Positions 15,517 to 23,706 of a stretch of 64,000 bases of DNA are shown piece by piece. Numbering within the stretch: the first letter of the stretch is position 1; every line of letters begins with the position of its first letter. A program made the position numbers and the translations under genes. The notes beneath the pieces are model-generated. The model was not told the origin of the DNA and searched no databases. It saw only the letters and a program-made list of their open reading frames with translations. Source of the DNA: Thalassospira tepidiphila MCCC 1A03514 (GTDB taxonomy: Bacteria > Pseudomonadota > Alphaproteobacteria > Rhodospirillales > Thalassospiraceae); the NCBI RefSeq assembly GCF_001662875.1, contig NZ_JPVZ01000003.1, forward strand, positions 434,001 through 498,000, written 5' to 3'.

Positions 15517-15818
15517 CATCTTCGCTTACAGGTCAGGCCATCAATGTCTCGTTGCACCCGCCGGTTTTGCTGGCGGGTGTTTTTCTTTGGCGTGGGGTGT
15601 GGCCAACAAGCGGCTTGACCAAACGAAAAAAGCGCCATATGCATAAAAGCATGGAAAACATTATTACACATCAGAACGCCTATTTTACGTCGTGCACATA
15701 GCGCGGCGCCTGTTGATGTGTTTGTAAATTAAACCAAGACCGGCTGCCCCAGGGCGGCCTTTGTTTTTTCCATAAACCGGTTTGCCCGAGGTGGCTTCAC
15801 CAACAAGGAAACCGGAAA
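15517..15818. other. Intergenic stretch before the S4-domain gene
   Basis: About 300 bases. It holds a terminator at 15555-15586 for the upstream gene and an AT-rich tract at 15640-15735 that may carry the promoter of the S4-domain gene. No coding frame or RNA gene was recognised. Confidence 0.55.
15555..15586 (+). terminator. Rho-independent terminator after the 14989 gene
   Basis: CACCCGCC (15555-15562) pairs with GGCGGGTG (15572-15579), 9-base loop, followed by TTTTTC. Confidence 0.82.
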
Positions 15819-16097
15819 ATGACCCATATCTCTCTTGCTGATCGCATGCCGACACTTGATTTCACGCCCAATGCCCTGAAAGACGGGATCGGGGTGGTGC
15901 CGCTTATTCTGATGGCCGGTTTTGCCGAGACCAGTACGGCGGCAAGTGAACTGGTTGCACGTGGTGCTGTCACCATCGAAGGCAAGCAGATCATTGATCC
16001 TGACCATCATATCCTGAGCTACGCCTTTGATGATGGCGAAGTGCTGCGCCTTACGGTTGGGGGCAAAAGCACGATGCTGATCCGGCGCGCGGACTGA
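15819..16097 (+). CDS. Stand-alone S4-like domain protein (TyrS C-terminus-like)
   Basis: A 92-residue protein with a clear AAGGAAA ribosome-binding site. Residues about 25-60 read GVVPLILMAGFAETSTAASE followed by LVARGAVTIEGKQI, the pattern of the S4 RNA-binding domain at the C-terminus of tyrosyl-tRNA synthetase (helix, A-G-x-a-x-S/T-x-x-x-A, then G-x-V-x-I-x-G). The end, LRLTVGGKSTMLIRR, resembles the last strand of TyrS. No catalytic domain is present upstream. It may be an independent RNA-binding protein or a small remnant of a duplicated tyrS that kept a functional start. Basic residues usually seen in S4 helices are sparse, so RNA binding is uncertain. Confidence 0.7.
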   Translation: MTHISLADRMPTLDFTPNALKDGIGVVPLILMAGFAETSTAASELVARGAVTIEGKQIIDPDHHILSYAFDDGEVLRLTVGGKSTMLIRRAD

Positions 16098-16145
16098 ACC
16101 GGATGCGGTATCTGTTGCGGGATATGGGCAATGTTGCTGCTGATG

Positions 16146-17309
16146 TCAGAACAGCGACATTTGCCCGTTCGCGCTGGGACGTTTGAAGCCGCTGTAATCA
16201 AGGTTGAGAGACCGGATGGTCAGGCCATGTTTTTTGCGCGCAGCGTCAAAGCGTTTGGCGATCAGATCGGCAATCGGACCCGTGCCGCGCATGCGGGTGC
16301 CAAATTCCGATTGATAGGTTTGACCATCACGCATCTGACGGATCAGCGACATCACCTTTGCCTTGCGATCAGGGTAATGGGCCTCCAGCCATTCTTCGAA
16401 CAGATCGGCGATTTCAAGCGGCAAGCGCAAGACGATGTGACCAATCGATTGCGCACCGGCGTCCTTGCAAGCCGCAACGATCTTTTCGATCTCCGTATCA
16501 TTCAGGCCCGGAATAATAGGCGCACAAAGGACAGTGACGGGAATGCCAGCACCTGAAAGCTTCCGGATGGCCTCAAGCCTGCGGTGTGGGGCAGAGGCAC
16601 GGGGTTCCAGAAGGTTTGACAGCCGGTGATCAAGGCTTGTGACGGATACGGCCACCGATGCCCGGTTTCGGGCGGCCATCGGGGCGATCAGGTCAATGTC
16701 ACGGGTGACCAACGCGCTTTTGGTAATGAGGGAAAAGGGATGCTGACAGTCTGACAGGACTTCAATGATCGACCGCGTCAGTTTCTTGTCGCGATCGACC
16801 GGCTGATAGGGATCCGTACTTGTGCCAATAACAATCGGGGCCGGTTGATAGGCCTTTGATGATAGTTGCTTGCGCAAAAGCTGGGCTGCTTCCGGTTTCC
16901 AGAAAAGCCTGGTTTCAAAATCAAGACCGGGGGACAAACCCAGATAGGCATGCGTCGGGCGCGCAAAGCAATAGACACAGCCATGCTCACACCCGCGATA
17001 GGGGTTGATGGACCGATCAAACGGGACATCCGGGCTTTGATTGCGGGTGATCACAGAACGCGCACCATCTATGCCAAGGGTGGTTTTGGTTCGTGGGGCG
17101 TCCTGATCTTCCAACAATGTGCCCAGCCATCCATCATCAACCGCCTGATGGATATGACGTTCAAATCGCCCGTCAATATTGGACACCGCGCCGCGTCCCT
17201 TTTGTCCGCGGGCGGGCAAGATGTTCAGATCACATTTCGCGTTTGACCATCCATCATCAAAAATGGCGGCGGGGGTGTGGGCGTGGGGTTGGCTGATATT
17301 GTTCTTCAT
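16146..17309 (-). CDS. PA0069 family radical SAM protein
   Basis: A 387-residue protein of the SplB-related PA0069 group. The 4Fe-4S motif is C-x3-C-x2-C within NPYRGCEHGCVYCFARPTHA. The segment RGAVSNIDGRFE near the N-terminus and VIGTSTDPYQPVD in the middle are group-typical. Although related to spore photoproduct lyase, these proteins occur in non-sporulating bacteria and their substrate is unknown. The gene is transcribed alone and faces the S4-domain gene. Confidence 0.9.
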   Translation of the reverse strand: MKNNISQPHAHTPAAIFDDGWSNAKCDLNILPARGQKGRGAVSNIDGRFERHIHQAVDDGWLGTLLEDQDAPRTKTTLGIDGARSVITRNQSPDVPFDRSINPYRGCEHGCVYCFARPTHAYLGLSPGLDFETRLFWKPEAAQLLRKQLSSKAYQPAPIVIGTSTDPYQPVDRDKKLTRSIIEVLSDCQHPFSLITKSALVTRDIDLIAPMAARNRASVAVSVTSLDHRLSNLLEPRASAPHRRLEAIRKLSGAGIPVTVLCAPIIPGLNDTEIEKIVAACKDAGAQSIGHIVLRLPLEIADLFEEWLEAHYPDRKAKVMSLIRQMRDGQTYQSEFGTRMRGTGPIADLIAKRFDAARKKHGLTIRSLNLDYSGFKRPSANGQMSLF

Positions 17310-17381
17310 GCGCTCACAATAAAGAACAAAAGAAGAACATTCAAGCCAAAGCCGATATGTCCAGATTTTTACAGCATCACG

Positions 17382-19037
17382 TTATGGACAGGCGCTGCCG
17401 TCTACCGCGGTGCCGTCTACCGTGACTGAGCCAGTAACGGTGGGAAGGGTTCCGCCGCCGTCACCACATGGGTTGAGGTTATTGGTGGTGTTACCTGTCC
17501 CTGACAGGTTGTTTATGGTTGATGAATTGGCGAAGAATACAAATCGCTTGTCGAAGCCTGCTCCGCTCACGGAAAGCTTGTTGTCATCGACGCTGATGTT
17601 GGAATTGTTGCCGATAATCGCCAGGAATCGGGTACCATTTCCATCGGAGGTAATGGATGAAACATTATTCTTGATCGTAACATCCTGGCTGTTTTCGATT
17701 GTAATAGTGCCTGCTGTTGAGGTGTCGTTCTGCGTTGTCAGTTTGTTGTTCCGAATAGTAACATTCTGCTTTCCTTCGATGTGGACGATGTATGCTGACC
17801 CGGTCGTGTTAACGTTCGCGGTCACACCAACCAGGCTGCTGTTATCGGCCATGTTAAAGAAACGCTTAGCACCACCGGCGCCGCCATTGCTGCCGCTGCC
17901 TGAGATTGATGCATCCGGAATGGTGACCGTAACCGACCGTCCTGTAGGGGTTTTGATGTCGAGTGCGCCACCCCCGACAATTGTTTGTCCACTTTGAACC
18001 GTTGTGACGGAATTGATTGCGGTGTAATTGCCGCTCAGGATTACGGTTGAATTGGCACCTGCATTGGCAATGTCAGTGGCAAAGTTCGCCGCCGATGTCG
18101 AGTTGCTGTTCAGAACTGTGATCGTTTCCCCGTCCGCAGTCTGGGTGATTTCACTTGCTTCTGAAAACTGTCCGGCCTGACTGACCACATCAATATCGCG
18201 AATGATGGGATCGGTCATGCGCCGTTCCATCGCGCTCAGGCGGGGTTTCGGAGTATCGCCGAAGCCTTGCAACGGGATACGAAGGCGGAAGCTGGCAAAG
18301 CCCTGCGTGCCCCGTGGGCTGTCATGCTGAATTTCCGCCCCGAGCGAAAAGCGTGACCCTTCCCACAAAAAGGGGACTTCATCAAAGGTCAGGTCCAGTC
18401 GCCCACGCGGACCCTGTACCGTATCAACACCGTCTTCCGTAAAGCGATAACCACCGGCATAGGCACGGAGTTGCTGTCCGGCATCAGCCGTAAATAACGG
18501 AATGCGCCAGCCAATTTCCCCGTCAAAGCCACGCAATGCGCGTTCTTCACCTTGATTGTACATCAAGGAGGTGCCGCTCACATCAACAGTACTCAGACTG
18601 TCTTCCATGTATTGTGTTGTGCCGATCGGCACATAGGCATTGGCGCGAAAATCCCAATCAAGCGACAGTGCCTCTGCGCCGAAGGTCAATTGGTTGAATT
18701 TGTTGACATAGGGGCTGTGGCGGCGGTCAAAGTAACCATAGCCGCCAATGTTCCACCCCGAATCAAGCATCTGCCGGATGCCAAGACCAAAGTTCCCTTC
18801 GTGGCTGTTATTGTCATCCATCCGGGCGCGAAGGCTGGTGAAGGTCAGTGTGTCCTCATCCTGCCAAAGCGGAATGAACAGGTCCGTCTCGCCAAGGTTA
18901 CGATCCGTGCCACCTTTGCCTTCCAGGTCAATATGCGGTCCCCATTTAGGACCCGCGGTTTCGGCGTTACCAAGTGTGGAGGCAAGCAGGAGGGGGGCGC
19001 AAAGGGCGATGGAGCGGATGGATCGTGTAACGTGCAT
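17382..19037 (-). CDS. Inverse autotransporter-like outer membrane protein with beta-helix-type passenger
   Basis: A 551-residue protein with a signal peptide (about residues 1-25, cleaved after ASTLGNA). Residues about 30-270 match an inverse autotransporter beta-domain of the intimin/invasin type: alternating aromatic strands such as WNIGGYGYFDRRHSPY, YAGGYRF, FSLGAEIQHD and GFASFRLRIPL. A linker with an amphipathic ERRMTDPIIRDIDVV stretch follows, as in intimins. Residues about 310-530 consist of short Asn/Thr/Ser-rich repeats (VTIRNNKL, VTIKNNVSS, ISVDDNKLSV) typical of right-handed beta-helices, not Ig-like domains. The tail has two cysteines (NPCGDGG and SACP). No LysM domain is present. 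It probably exposes the repeats on the cell surface. Confidence 0.82.
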   Translation of the reverse strand: MHVTRSIRSIALCAPLLLASTLGNAETAGPKWGPHIDLEGKGGTDRNLGETDLFIPLWQDEDTLTFTSLRARMDDNNSHEGNFGLGIRQMLDSGWNIGGYGYFDRRHSPYVNKFNQLTFGAEALSLDWDFRANAYVPIGTTQYMEDSLSTVDVSGTSLMYNQGEERALRGFDGEIGWRIPLFTADAGQQLRAYAGGYRFTEDGVDTVQGPRGRLDLTFDEVPFLWEGSRFSLGAEIQHDSPRGTQGFASFRLRIPLQGFGDTPKPRLSAMERRMTDPIIRDIDVVSQAGQFSEASEITQTADGETITVLNSNSTSAANFATDIANAGANSTVILSGNYTAINSVTTVQSGQTIVGGGALDIKTPTGRSVTVTIPDASISGSGSNGGAGGAKRFFNMADNSSLVGVTANVNTTGSAYIVHIEGKQNVTIRNNKLTTQNDTSTAGTITIENSQDVTIKNNVSSITSDGNGTRFLAIIGNNSNISVDDNKLSVSGAGFDKRFVFFANSSTINNLSGTGNTTNNLNPCGDGGGTLPTVTGSVTVDGTAVDGSACP

Positions 19038-19391
19038 GTTTAACCTAGTCAGCAGGGCTCACATTGCGCCTGCGGGGCAGGCACATTGCCAAGACATCAG
19101 AAGATTTTGCTCGTGGGGAGTTTTGTGCCCCGACGTTGCATGGCTTTTGCCATATTGATTTTTATTGCACCGACCGTAGTGCCGCCTGATCCTGGCGGCC
19201 ACTTCTATTCTTTATCATTTTCCCAGAAGTTATCATTTTCCTGATCCCGGCAGGCTGACCGGACCGGGCAGGGAAAATGTATGGTCACAATGATTTTCTT
19301 GTTGGTTGATCAAGGCGGGATATAGTCAAGGCAAGGTGCGAAACGTCATCAGTCAATGCGTACCGTTTGATCATTTGCAAAGGATCGCCCC
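19038..19391. other. Divergent intergenic stretch, inverse autotransporter / lysE
   Basis: About 350 bases holding promoters in both directions. A TATAGT box near 19321 with TTGTTG 16 bases before it may drive the lysE-type gene. Direct repeats TTATCATTTTCC lie at 19212-19223 and 19230-19241. No coding frame was recognised. Confidence 0.5.
19212..19241. repeat. Direct repeat upstream of the inverse autotransporter gene
   Basis: TTATCATTTTCC occurs twice, 18 bases apart, about 175-205 bases before the start of the inverse autotransporter gene. On that gene's strand it reads GGAAAATGATAA. It could be a pair of regulator sites. Confidence 0.4.
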
Positions 19392-20024
19392 ATGGATTGG
19401 TCACAGGTTTTGAGTTTTGCGCTGGTTGCGTCACTGCTTGTCATGTCGCCGGGGCCCAATGGCGTTCTGGTCGCCAAGACCGTGCCGACATCAGGACGCA
19501 TGGCCGGGATGGCCAATGTGGCCGGATTTGTGACGGCCTTTTACCTGCACGGGACTTTGTCGATCCTTGGTATTTCGGTCATCCTTGTGCAATCGGCACA
19601 GGCCTTCATGATCGTGAAGTTTTTGGGGGCGGCTTATTTGTGCTGGGTCGGGTTCAAGGCACTGCGCGATGCTTGGCGCGGGGTGAAAACGGTTGCCGAA
19701 GTATCGCCGGCAAAGCGCAAGCGCACCCTGATCAAGGCCTATGGCGAAGGATTTCTGACCAATGCTTTGAACCCGAAAGTCTCGATCTTTTATCTGGCAG
19801 CGTTTCCGCAATTCATCCCGGTGGGAGAGGGGGCGGTGACCTCGGCCTTCATGCTGGTGTGCTTGCATGCGGCAATCAACGCCATCTGGTTTGCAGCCAT
19901 GATCATGTTGCTGGCACGCCTGACCCGCTTTGCCGGGAGTGGCCGTTTCCAGCGCGCGCTTAAGGCAACCACTGGTGCAGTATTCATTGCCTTTGGCGTC
20001 AAGCTGGCAGCCCTTCGCCCATAA
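19392..20024 (+). CDS. LysE/RhtB family amino acid exporter
   Basis: A 210-residue inner-membrane protein with six hydrophobic segments. The N-terminus LVMSPGPNGVLVAKTVPTSGRMAG matches the SPGP motif of LysE/RhtB translocators, and FLTNALNPKVSIFYLAAFPQF is the conserved mid-protein motif with the N-P-K/G pair. The ATG follows an AAAGGAT box. Members export amino acids or related compounds such as threonine, homoserine or homoserine lactone; the substrate here is unknown. A hairpin terminator follows. Confidence 0.88.
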   Translation: MDWSQVLSFALVASLLVMSPGPNGVLVAKTVPTSGRMAGMANVAGFVTAFYLHGTLSILGISVILVQSAQAFMIVKFLGAAYLCWVGFKALRDAWRGVKTVAEVSPAKRKRTLIKAYGEGFLTNALNPKVSIFYLAAFPQFIPVGEGAVTSAFMLVCLHAAINAIWFAAMIMLLARLTRFAGSGRFQRALKATTGAVFIAFGVKLAALRP

Positions 20025-20046
20025 GGTTTGGCCAAGATATTCTGAT

Positions 20047-20080
20047 AAGCCCGTTGGTCAGATTGATCGGCGGGCTTTTT
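20047..20080. terminator. Terminator between lysE-type gene and lactate permease operon
   Basis: AAGCCCG (20047-20053) pairs with CGGGCTT (20071-20077) over a 17-base loop, followed on the plus strand by TTTATTT. It lies between convergent transcripts and overlaps the stop of the small membrane protein gene. Confidence 0.65.
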
Positions 20081-20237
20081 ATTTGCGCACGACAATCAGG
20101 GCCATGACGGCACAAAACAGGGCGAACAGAATGTCGCTTGCAGCGACGTTGTCTGTCACCAGTGCCTCAAACGCCGCAATTGGCAGAATGATCGAAGTCA
20201 GGACCAGAAAGACCGGGTTAAACAATTTCTGTTTCAT
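20079..20237 (-). CDS. 52-residue membrane protein coupled to lactate permease
   Basis: A small frame, too short for most gene callers, translating as MKQKLFNPVFLVLTSIILPI and onward to a VVRK end. It has two hydrophobic helices (about residues 8-26 and 35-50) joined by a short acidic loop, FEALVTDNVAASD. The ATG lies one base after the TAA of the lactate permease gene (TAAGATG), which strongly suggests translational coupling. The short positively charged N- and C-termini suggest both ends face the cytoplasm. It may be a regulatory or stabilising subunit of the permease, but no homologue is recognised and function is unknown. Confidence 0.7.
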   Translation of the reverse strand: MKQKLFNPVFLVLTSIILPIAAFEALVTDNVAASDILFALFCAVMALIVVRK

Positions 20238-20238
20238 C

Positions 20239-21813
20239 TTATGCGCCCCCGTTCATCGTCGTGATCAGAAGTATGCCCAGCGCCATGAAACCGCACAGTG
20301 CGGTCAGGATGACACCGGTTTTAAGAACGACCGACAGCACTGGTCCTTCCTTGCCCGACAGACCCACTGTTGAACAGCCAACCAGAATTTTTGACGGAGC
20401 CAGCATGCTGCCAAGTGATGCGCCCGTTGCTTGGGCAGCCAGAACAAGGGCGGTTGAAAGGCCGGAAAGTTCGGCAGTGTGGCGCTGGAACATGCCAAAG
20501 ACAACGTTGGAATTATTCGTGCTGCCGGTCATGAAGGCACCAAGCGCACCGATTGCCGGTGCAATCACCGGATAGGCGACGGCAAAGGCCCCGGAAAAGA
20601 CCGCAGCCCCGCCTTCGGCCAGGGCATAGGTCATGCCCGCATGGTCCATAATGATGGCAAGGCCGATCACCGGCACCATGCCGATACTGGTCGGAAGGCC
20701 GCTTTTCAGCGTGCGTTGCCAGATACGTTTGCCAATGCCGGCATCATAATGACCGCGCAGCTTGAAGAACGTAAAGCTGATGGCGGCGGTATAAAGCAAA
20801 AGCGCGCCGGGATGACCAAAGATCGCGATGGCCTTGGCACTTTCGGCTTCGATCACCCAACCGGCGGCCGTGGCCGTTTCCGGGAAATCAAGCGTGAAGC
20901 GGATATTGCCAAGCAGCATCTCGACCGCCGGAACAAAGGTCGCCATTGTGACGAGTACGATGAACACCAGATAAGGGGTCAGTGCCTCGATCAAGGGCAT
21001 GTGCTGATGATCATCGGCAACCTGTTCAGCGACATCATCGGGATGTGGTTTCCAGAACCGGGTCACAATGATGGAGGCGACAAGCCCGGCGATCCCGGCG
21101 GTCAGGCCACCCAGCGTCCAGACACCGTAATTGGCCATGAAATACTGCACAACGCCCATCACGCCGGAAATCAGGACCAGCGGCACAATGCGACGGTGAA
21201 TGGTGCGGAATCCGCCATCGAGCCACAAAACAGCCGCCCCACACACAAAGCCCGACAGGCCAAGAAGGATCGCCGAATAATGCGTCAATTCGGTGCCGGG
21301 AATGCCGGTAACACCAATCAATGCCTCGAACGAGGTTGCCATATTGCCAAACAGAACTGACCAGCTATGGCCGATCATCGGGGCGGCAACCGCCAACACC
21401 GGTGAAAAGCCCATGCCAAGCAAAAGCGGCGCAACGACGGCAATCGGAACGCCGAAGCCTGCCACACCCTGAAGGAAGCTTGCGAACACGTAGCCCAATA
21501 TCAAAAGCTGTAGCGGCCGATCATCCGTGAGTGATCGAATGGCACGCCCGATGGTTTTGATCGCGCCGGCTTCTTCGGCCGCGAAATAAAGGATCAATGC
21601 CGCCCAGACGATATAAAGGATGTAAAGGGCCAGCATCACGCCCTTGGCCTGGGCGATGATCAGCATGTCTGTCGGCGCGCCAAAGAAGAATACGGCAAGG
21701 ATAACGGTGACAAACCAGGCAGCCGCACCAGCACGCGCAGCGCCCCAGTTGACCTTGATCATAAGAAACAGAATGGTCGCAATTGGCAGGGCTGCCAGCA
21801 GGAAGTTGGTCAT
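20239..21813 (-). CDS. lctP: L-lactate permease (LctP family)
   Basis: A 524-residue permease with about 13-14 transmembrane helices. Family features include FLQGVAGFGVPIAVVAPLL, the AAPMIGHSWSVLFGNMATSF region, FMTGSTNNSNVVFG, and QATGASLGSMLAPSKILVG near the C-terminus. It is the first gene of a two-gene transcript with the 52-residue protein. A perfect palindrome (21851-21867) lies 38-54 bases upstream of the start, suggesting control by a dedicated regulator not present in the window. The family imports lactate and glycolate by proton symport; some members may take other 2-hydroxy acids. Confidence 0.9.
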   Translation of the reverse strand: MTNFLLAALPIATILFLMIKVNWGAARAGAAAWFVTVILAVFFFGAPTDMLIIAQAKGVMLALYILYIVWAALILYFAAEEAGAIKTIGRAIRSLTDDRPLQLLILGYVFASFLQGVAGFGVPIAVVAPLLLGMGFSPVLAVAAPMIGHSWSVLFGNMATSFEALIGVTGIPGTELTHYSAILLGLSGFVCGAAVLWLDGGFRTIHRRIVPLVLISGVMGVVQYFMANYGVWTLGGLTAGIAGLVASIIVTRFWKPHPDDVAEQVADDHQHMPLIEALTPYLVFIVLVTMATFVPAVEMLLGNIRFTLDFPETATAAGWVIEAESAKAIAIFGHPGALLLYTAAISFTFFKLRGHYDAGIGKRIWQRTLKSGLPTSIGMVPVIGLAIIMDHAGMTYALAEGGAAVFSGAFAVAYPVIAPAIGALGAFMTGSTNNSNVVFGMFQRHTAELSGLSTALVLAAQATGASLGSMLAPSKILVGCSTVGLSGKEGPVLSVVLKTGVILTALCGFMALGILLITTMNGGA

Positions 21814-21850
21814 GAAGGGCGCACCATAACCTTTTGAAACAAGGGGCTAT

Positions 21851-21889
21851 CGTTGAAGTCTTCAACGGGACGCGCATATTGTCCGACCA
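21851..21889 (-). promoter_or_regulatory. Operator-like palindromes upstream of lctP
   Basis: CGTTGAAGTCTTCAACG (21851-21867) is a perfect 17-bp palindrome with 8-bp arms. TTGTCCGACCA (21879-21889) fits the TNGT-N3-ACNA core bound by FadR-subfamily GntR regulators such as LldR. Both lie within 80 bases upstream of the lctP ATG. Confidence 0.6.
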
Positions 21890-21935
21890 ATGATGCAAGC
21901 GCAAGTGGTGTGTTCCGGTATTTCGTATGATGAAA

Positions 21936-21970
21936 GCAAAATGCCGGATTCACAGAGGAACCCGGCATTT
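21936..21970 (-). terminator. Terminator after the LLM oxidoreductase gene
   Basis: Read leftward, AAATGCCGG (21970-21962) pairs with CCGGCATTT (21946-21938), then TTGCTTTC. It lies about 25 bases past the stop at 21996. Confidence 0.7.
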
Positions 21971-21995
21971 GCAGAAATTAAGGTGCCGCATGGCC

Positions 21996-23015
21996 TTAGG
22001 CGCAGTCTTTGTTCTCAGACTTTGCGTTCATTTCGCCAAACAGCTCGGCAGCGATTTCAAAGGATTTCAGGCGTGCCGCCTGATCATAGATGTTGGCGGT
22101 GACCATGACTTCGTCGGCCTTGGTCATATAGGCGAATTCGCGCAGTTTCTTGCGCACCGTATCGCGCCCGCCGATTGCGGCATAGCGCATGGCGAGATCA
22201 ACGCCAGCCTTTTCGACGCGGTTCCAGATTTCGCTCATATCCTTGACCGGTTTTGGCAATTGGCCCGGTGTCCCGCGGCGCAGGTTCAGGAACTGCTGCT
22301 GCATCGAGGTGGCCAGATATTCGCCTTCCTCGTCGGTGTCAGCCGCAAAGAAACCCATCGCGGCAACTGCATAGGGCTTATCAAGGGCTTCGCTTGGCTC
22401 AAAGCGGTTGCGATAAAGGGTCAGGGCATCCATCAGCATGTCGGGTGCAAAGTGCGATGCAAAGGCAAAGGGCAGGCCAAGGCGTGCGGCAAGATCGGCT
22501 GAAAACAGGCTGCTGCCCAAAAGCCACATCGGGACCTGCGACCCATAGCCCGGCACGGCGCGGATTGGCGGGTTGCCTTCAAGCGGGGCGAGGAAGGCCT
22601 GAACCTGCAATACATCCTGAATAAAGCGTTCCTCGGAGCCATGCATGTCACGGCGAAGGGCGGCTGCGGTGCGTTGATCCGTGCCTGGTGCCCGGCCAAT
22701 GCCCAGATCAATACGGCCCGGATGAAGCGCATCAAGGGTGCCGAACTGTTCGGCAATCACCAGCGGCGCATGGTTGGGCAGCATCACACCACCTGATCCG
22801 ACGCGAATGGTTTTGGTGCCAGCGGCGACATGGGCCATGACAACAGACGTCGCGGCACTGGCAATGCCGGGCATATTGTGATGTTCGGCCAGCCAATAAC
22901 GATGATAGCCAAGCTTTTCGGCATGTTGGGCGAGGGCAAGTGTATTGCGCAGCGCATCAGAGGGATGTTCACCCGCATTTACCGGGCAAAGATCAAGAAG
23001 GGAATATCTTAGCAT
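21996..23015 (-). CDS. LLM class flavin-dependent oxidoreductase (luciferase-like)
   Basis: A 339-residue TIM-barrel protein of the bacterial luciferase superfamily. It contains the [20 protein letters not shown] motif, [20 protein letters not shown] and [15 protein letters not shown], all typical of the MsnO8/YhbW-type group. These enzymes use FMNH2 and oxygen; many members have unknown substrates. Transcribed alone, with its own terminator. Confidence 0.9.
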   Translation of the reverse strand: MLRYSLLDLCPVNAGEHPSDALRNTLALAQHAEKLGYHRYWLAEHHNMPGIASAATSVVMAHVAAGTKTIRVGSGGVMLPNHAPLVIAEQFGTLDALHPGRIDLGIGRAPGTDQRTAAALRRDMHGSEERFIQDVLQVQAFLAPLEGNPPIRAVPGYGSQVPMWLLGSSLFSADLAARLGLPFAFASHFAPDMLMDALTLYRNRFEPSEALDKPYAVAAMGFFAADTDEEGEYLATSMQQQFLNLRRGTPGQLPKPVKDMSEIWNRVEKAGVDLAMRYAAIGGRDTVRKKLREFAYMTKADEVMVTANIYDQAARLKSFEIAAELFGEMNAKSENKDCA

Positions 23016-23167
23016 AGCCAGACTTTCGGTTTGGCGCGGACATCGCAGAAGTTACATATCTGCGGCGCGCCTGATTTCACAGTTGGCATTAATCTAGCGT
23101 GAATGAACCATCTTGCCAGTCCCTAACTGGAATGTTCATATACAGGCACAATCAAGGGACGTTGAAA

Positions 23168-23686
23168 ATGTTGATTATTCTTGGTGGATTGCCCGGTGTC
23201 GGCAAAACGTCAATTGCCAGATTGGCGGCTCAGGAACTTGGCGCGATCCATCTGCGAATTGATACAATCGAGCAGGCTGTTATTGATTGCGGTGTCGTGC
23301 CATCCGATGAAATGGGCCCGGTTGGGTATGTCGCTGCAAACCGGATCGCGACAGATAATCTGCGCCTTGGCCACCTTGTGATCGGCGATGCGGTAAATCC
23401 GATCGAATTATCCCGCGCCGCGTGGCGAGAAGCCGCGATAATCGCAGACAAGCCTTTTGTGCAGATTGAACTGATTTGTTCTGATGTTGATGAGCATCGT
23501 TACCGGGTTGAAACCCGAAAGGGTGACATAGAAAACCTGAAACTGCCCGACTGGAAAAAGGTCTGTGATCGTGAATATCACCCCTGGCCGGATGTGGATC
23601 TGGTGATTGATACTGCTGCGCAATCGCTTTGTGCTTCTTCTGACATACTTGTCAGTTTTGTTCGGAAGAAGATCGCCAGTATCTGA
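23168..23686 (+). CDS. P-loop AAA-type ATPase/kinase-like protein
   Basis: A 172-residue protein. Walker A is GLPGVGKT at residues 7-14, followed by HLRIDTIEQAV, where the Asp may bind the acceptor substrate as in shikimate- or gluconate-kinase-like enzymes. The ATG at 23168 is preferred over the longer frame because an AAGGGA box precedes it. Related small proteins are annotated as AAA family ATPases and resemble predicted kinases of the zeta-toxin/Cpt type. No partner antitoxin is adjacent. Substrate unknown. Confidence 0.75.
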   Translation: MLIILGGLPGVGKTSIARLAAQELGAIHLRIDTIEQAVIDCGVVPSDEMGPVGYVAANRIATDNLRLGHLVIGDAVNPIELSRAAWREAAIIADKPFVQIELICSDVDEHRYRVETRKGDIENLKLPDWKKVCDREYHPWPDVDLVIDTAAQSLCASSDILVSFVRKKIASI

Positions 23687-23706
23687 ATTAAAACATAGCT
23701 TTTCGT

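Noticed and set aside
23099-23167. N-terminal extension of the P-loop protein
   Set aside because: The ATG at 23168 has an AAGGGA box and starts directly with the strand before Walker A, as in related proteins.
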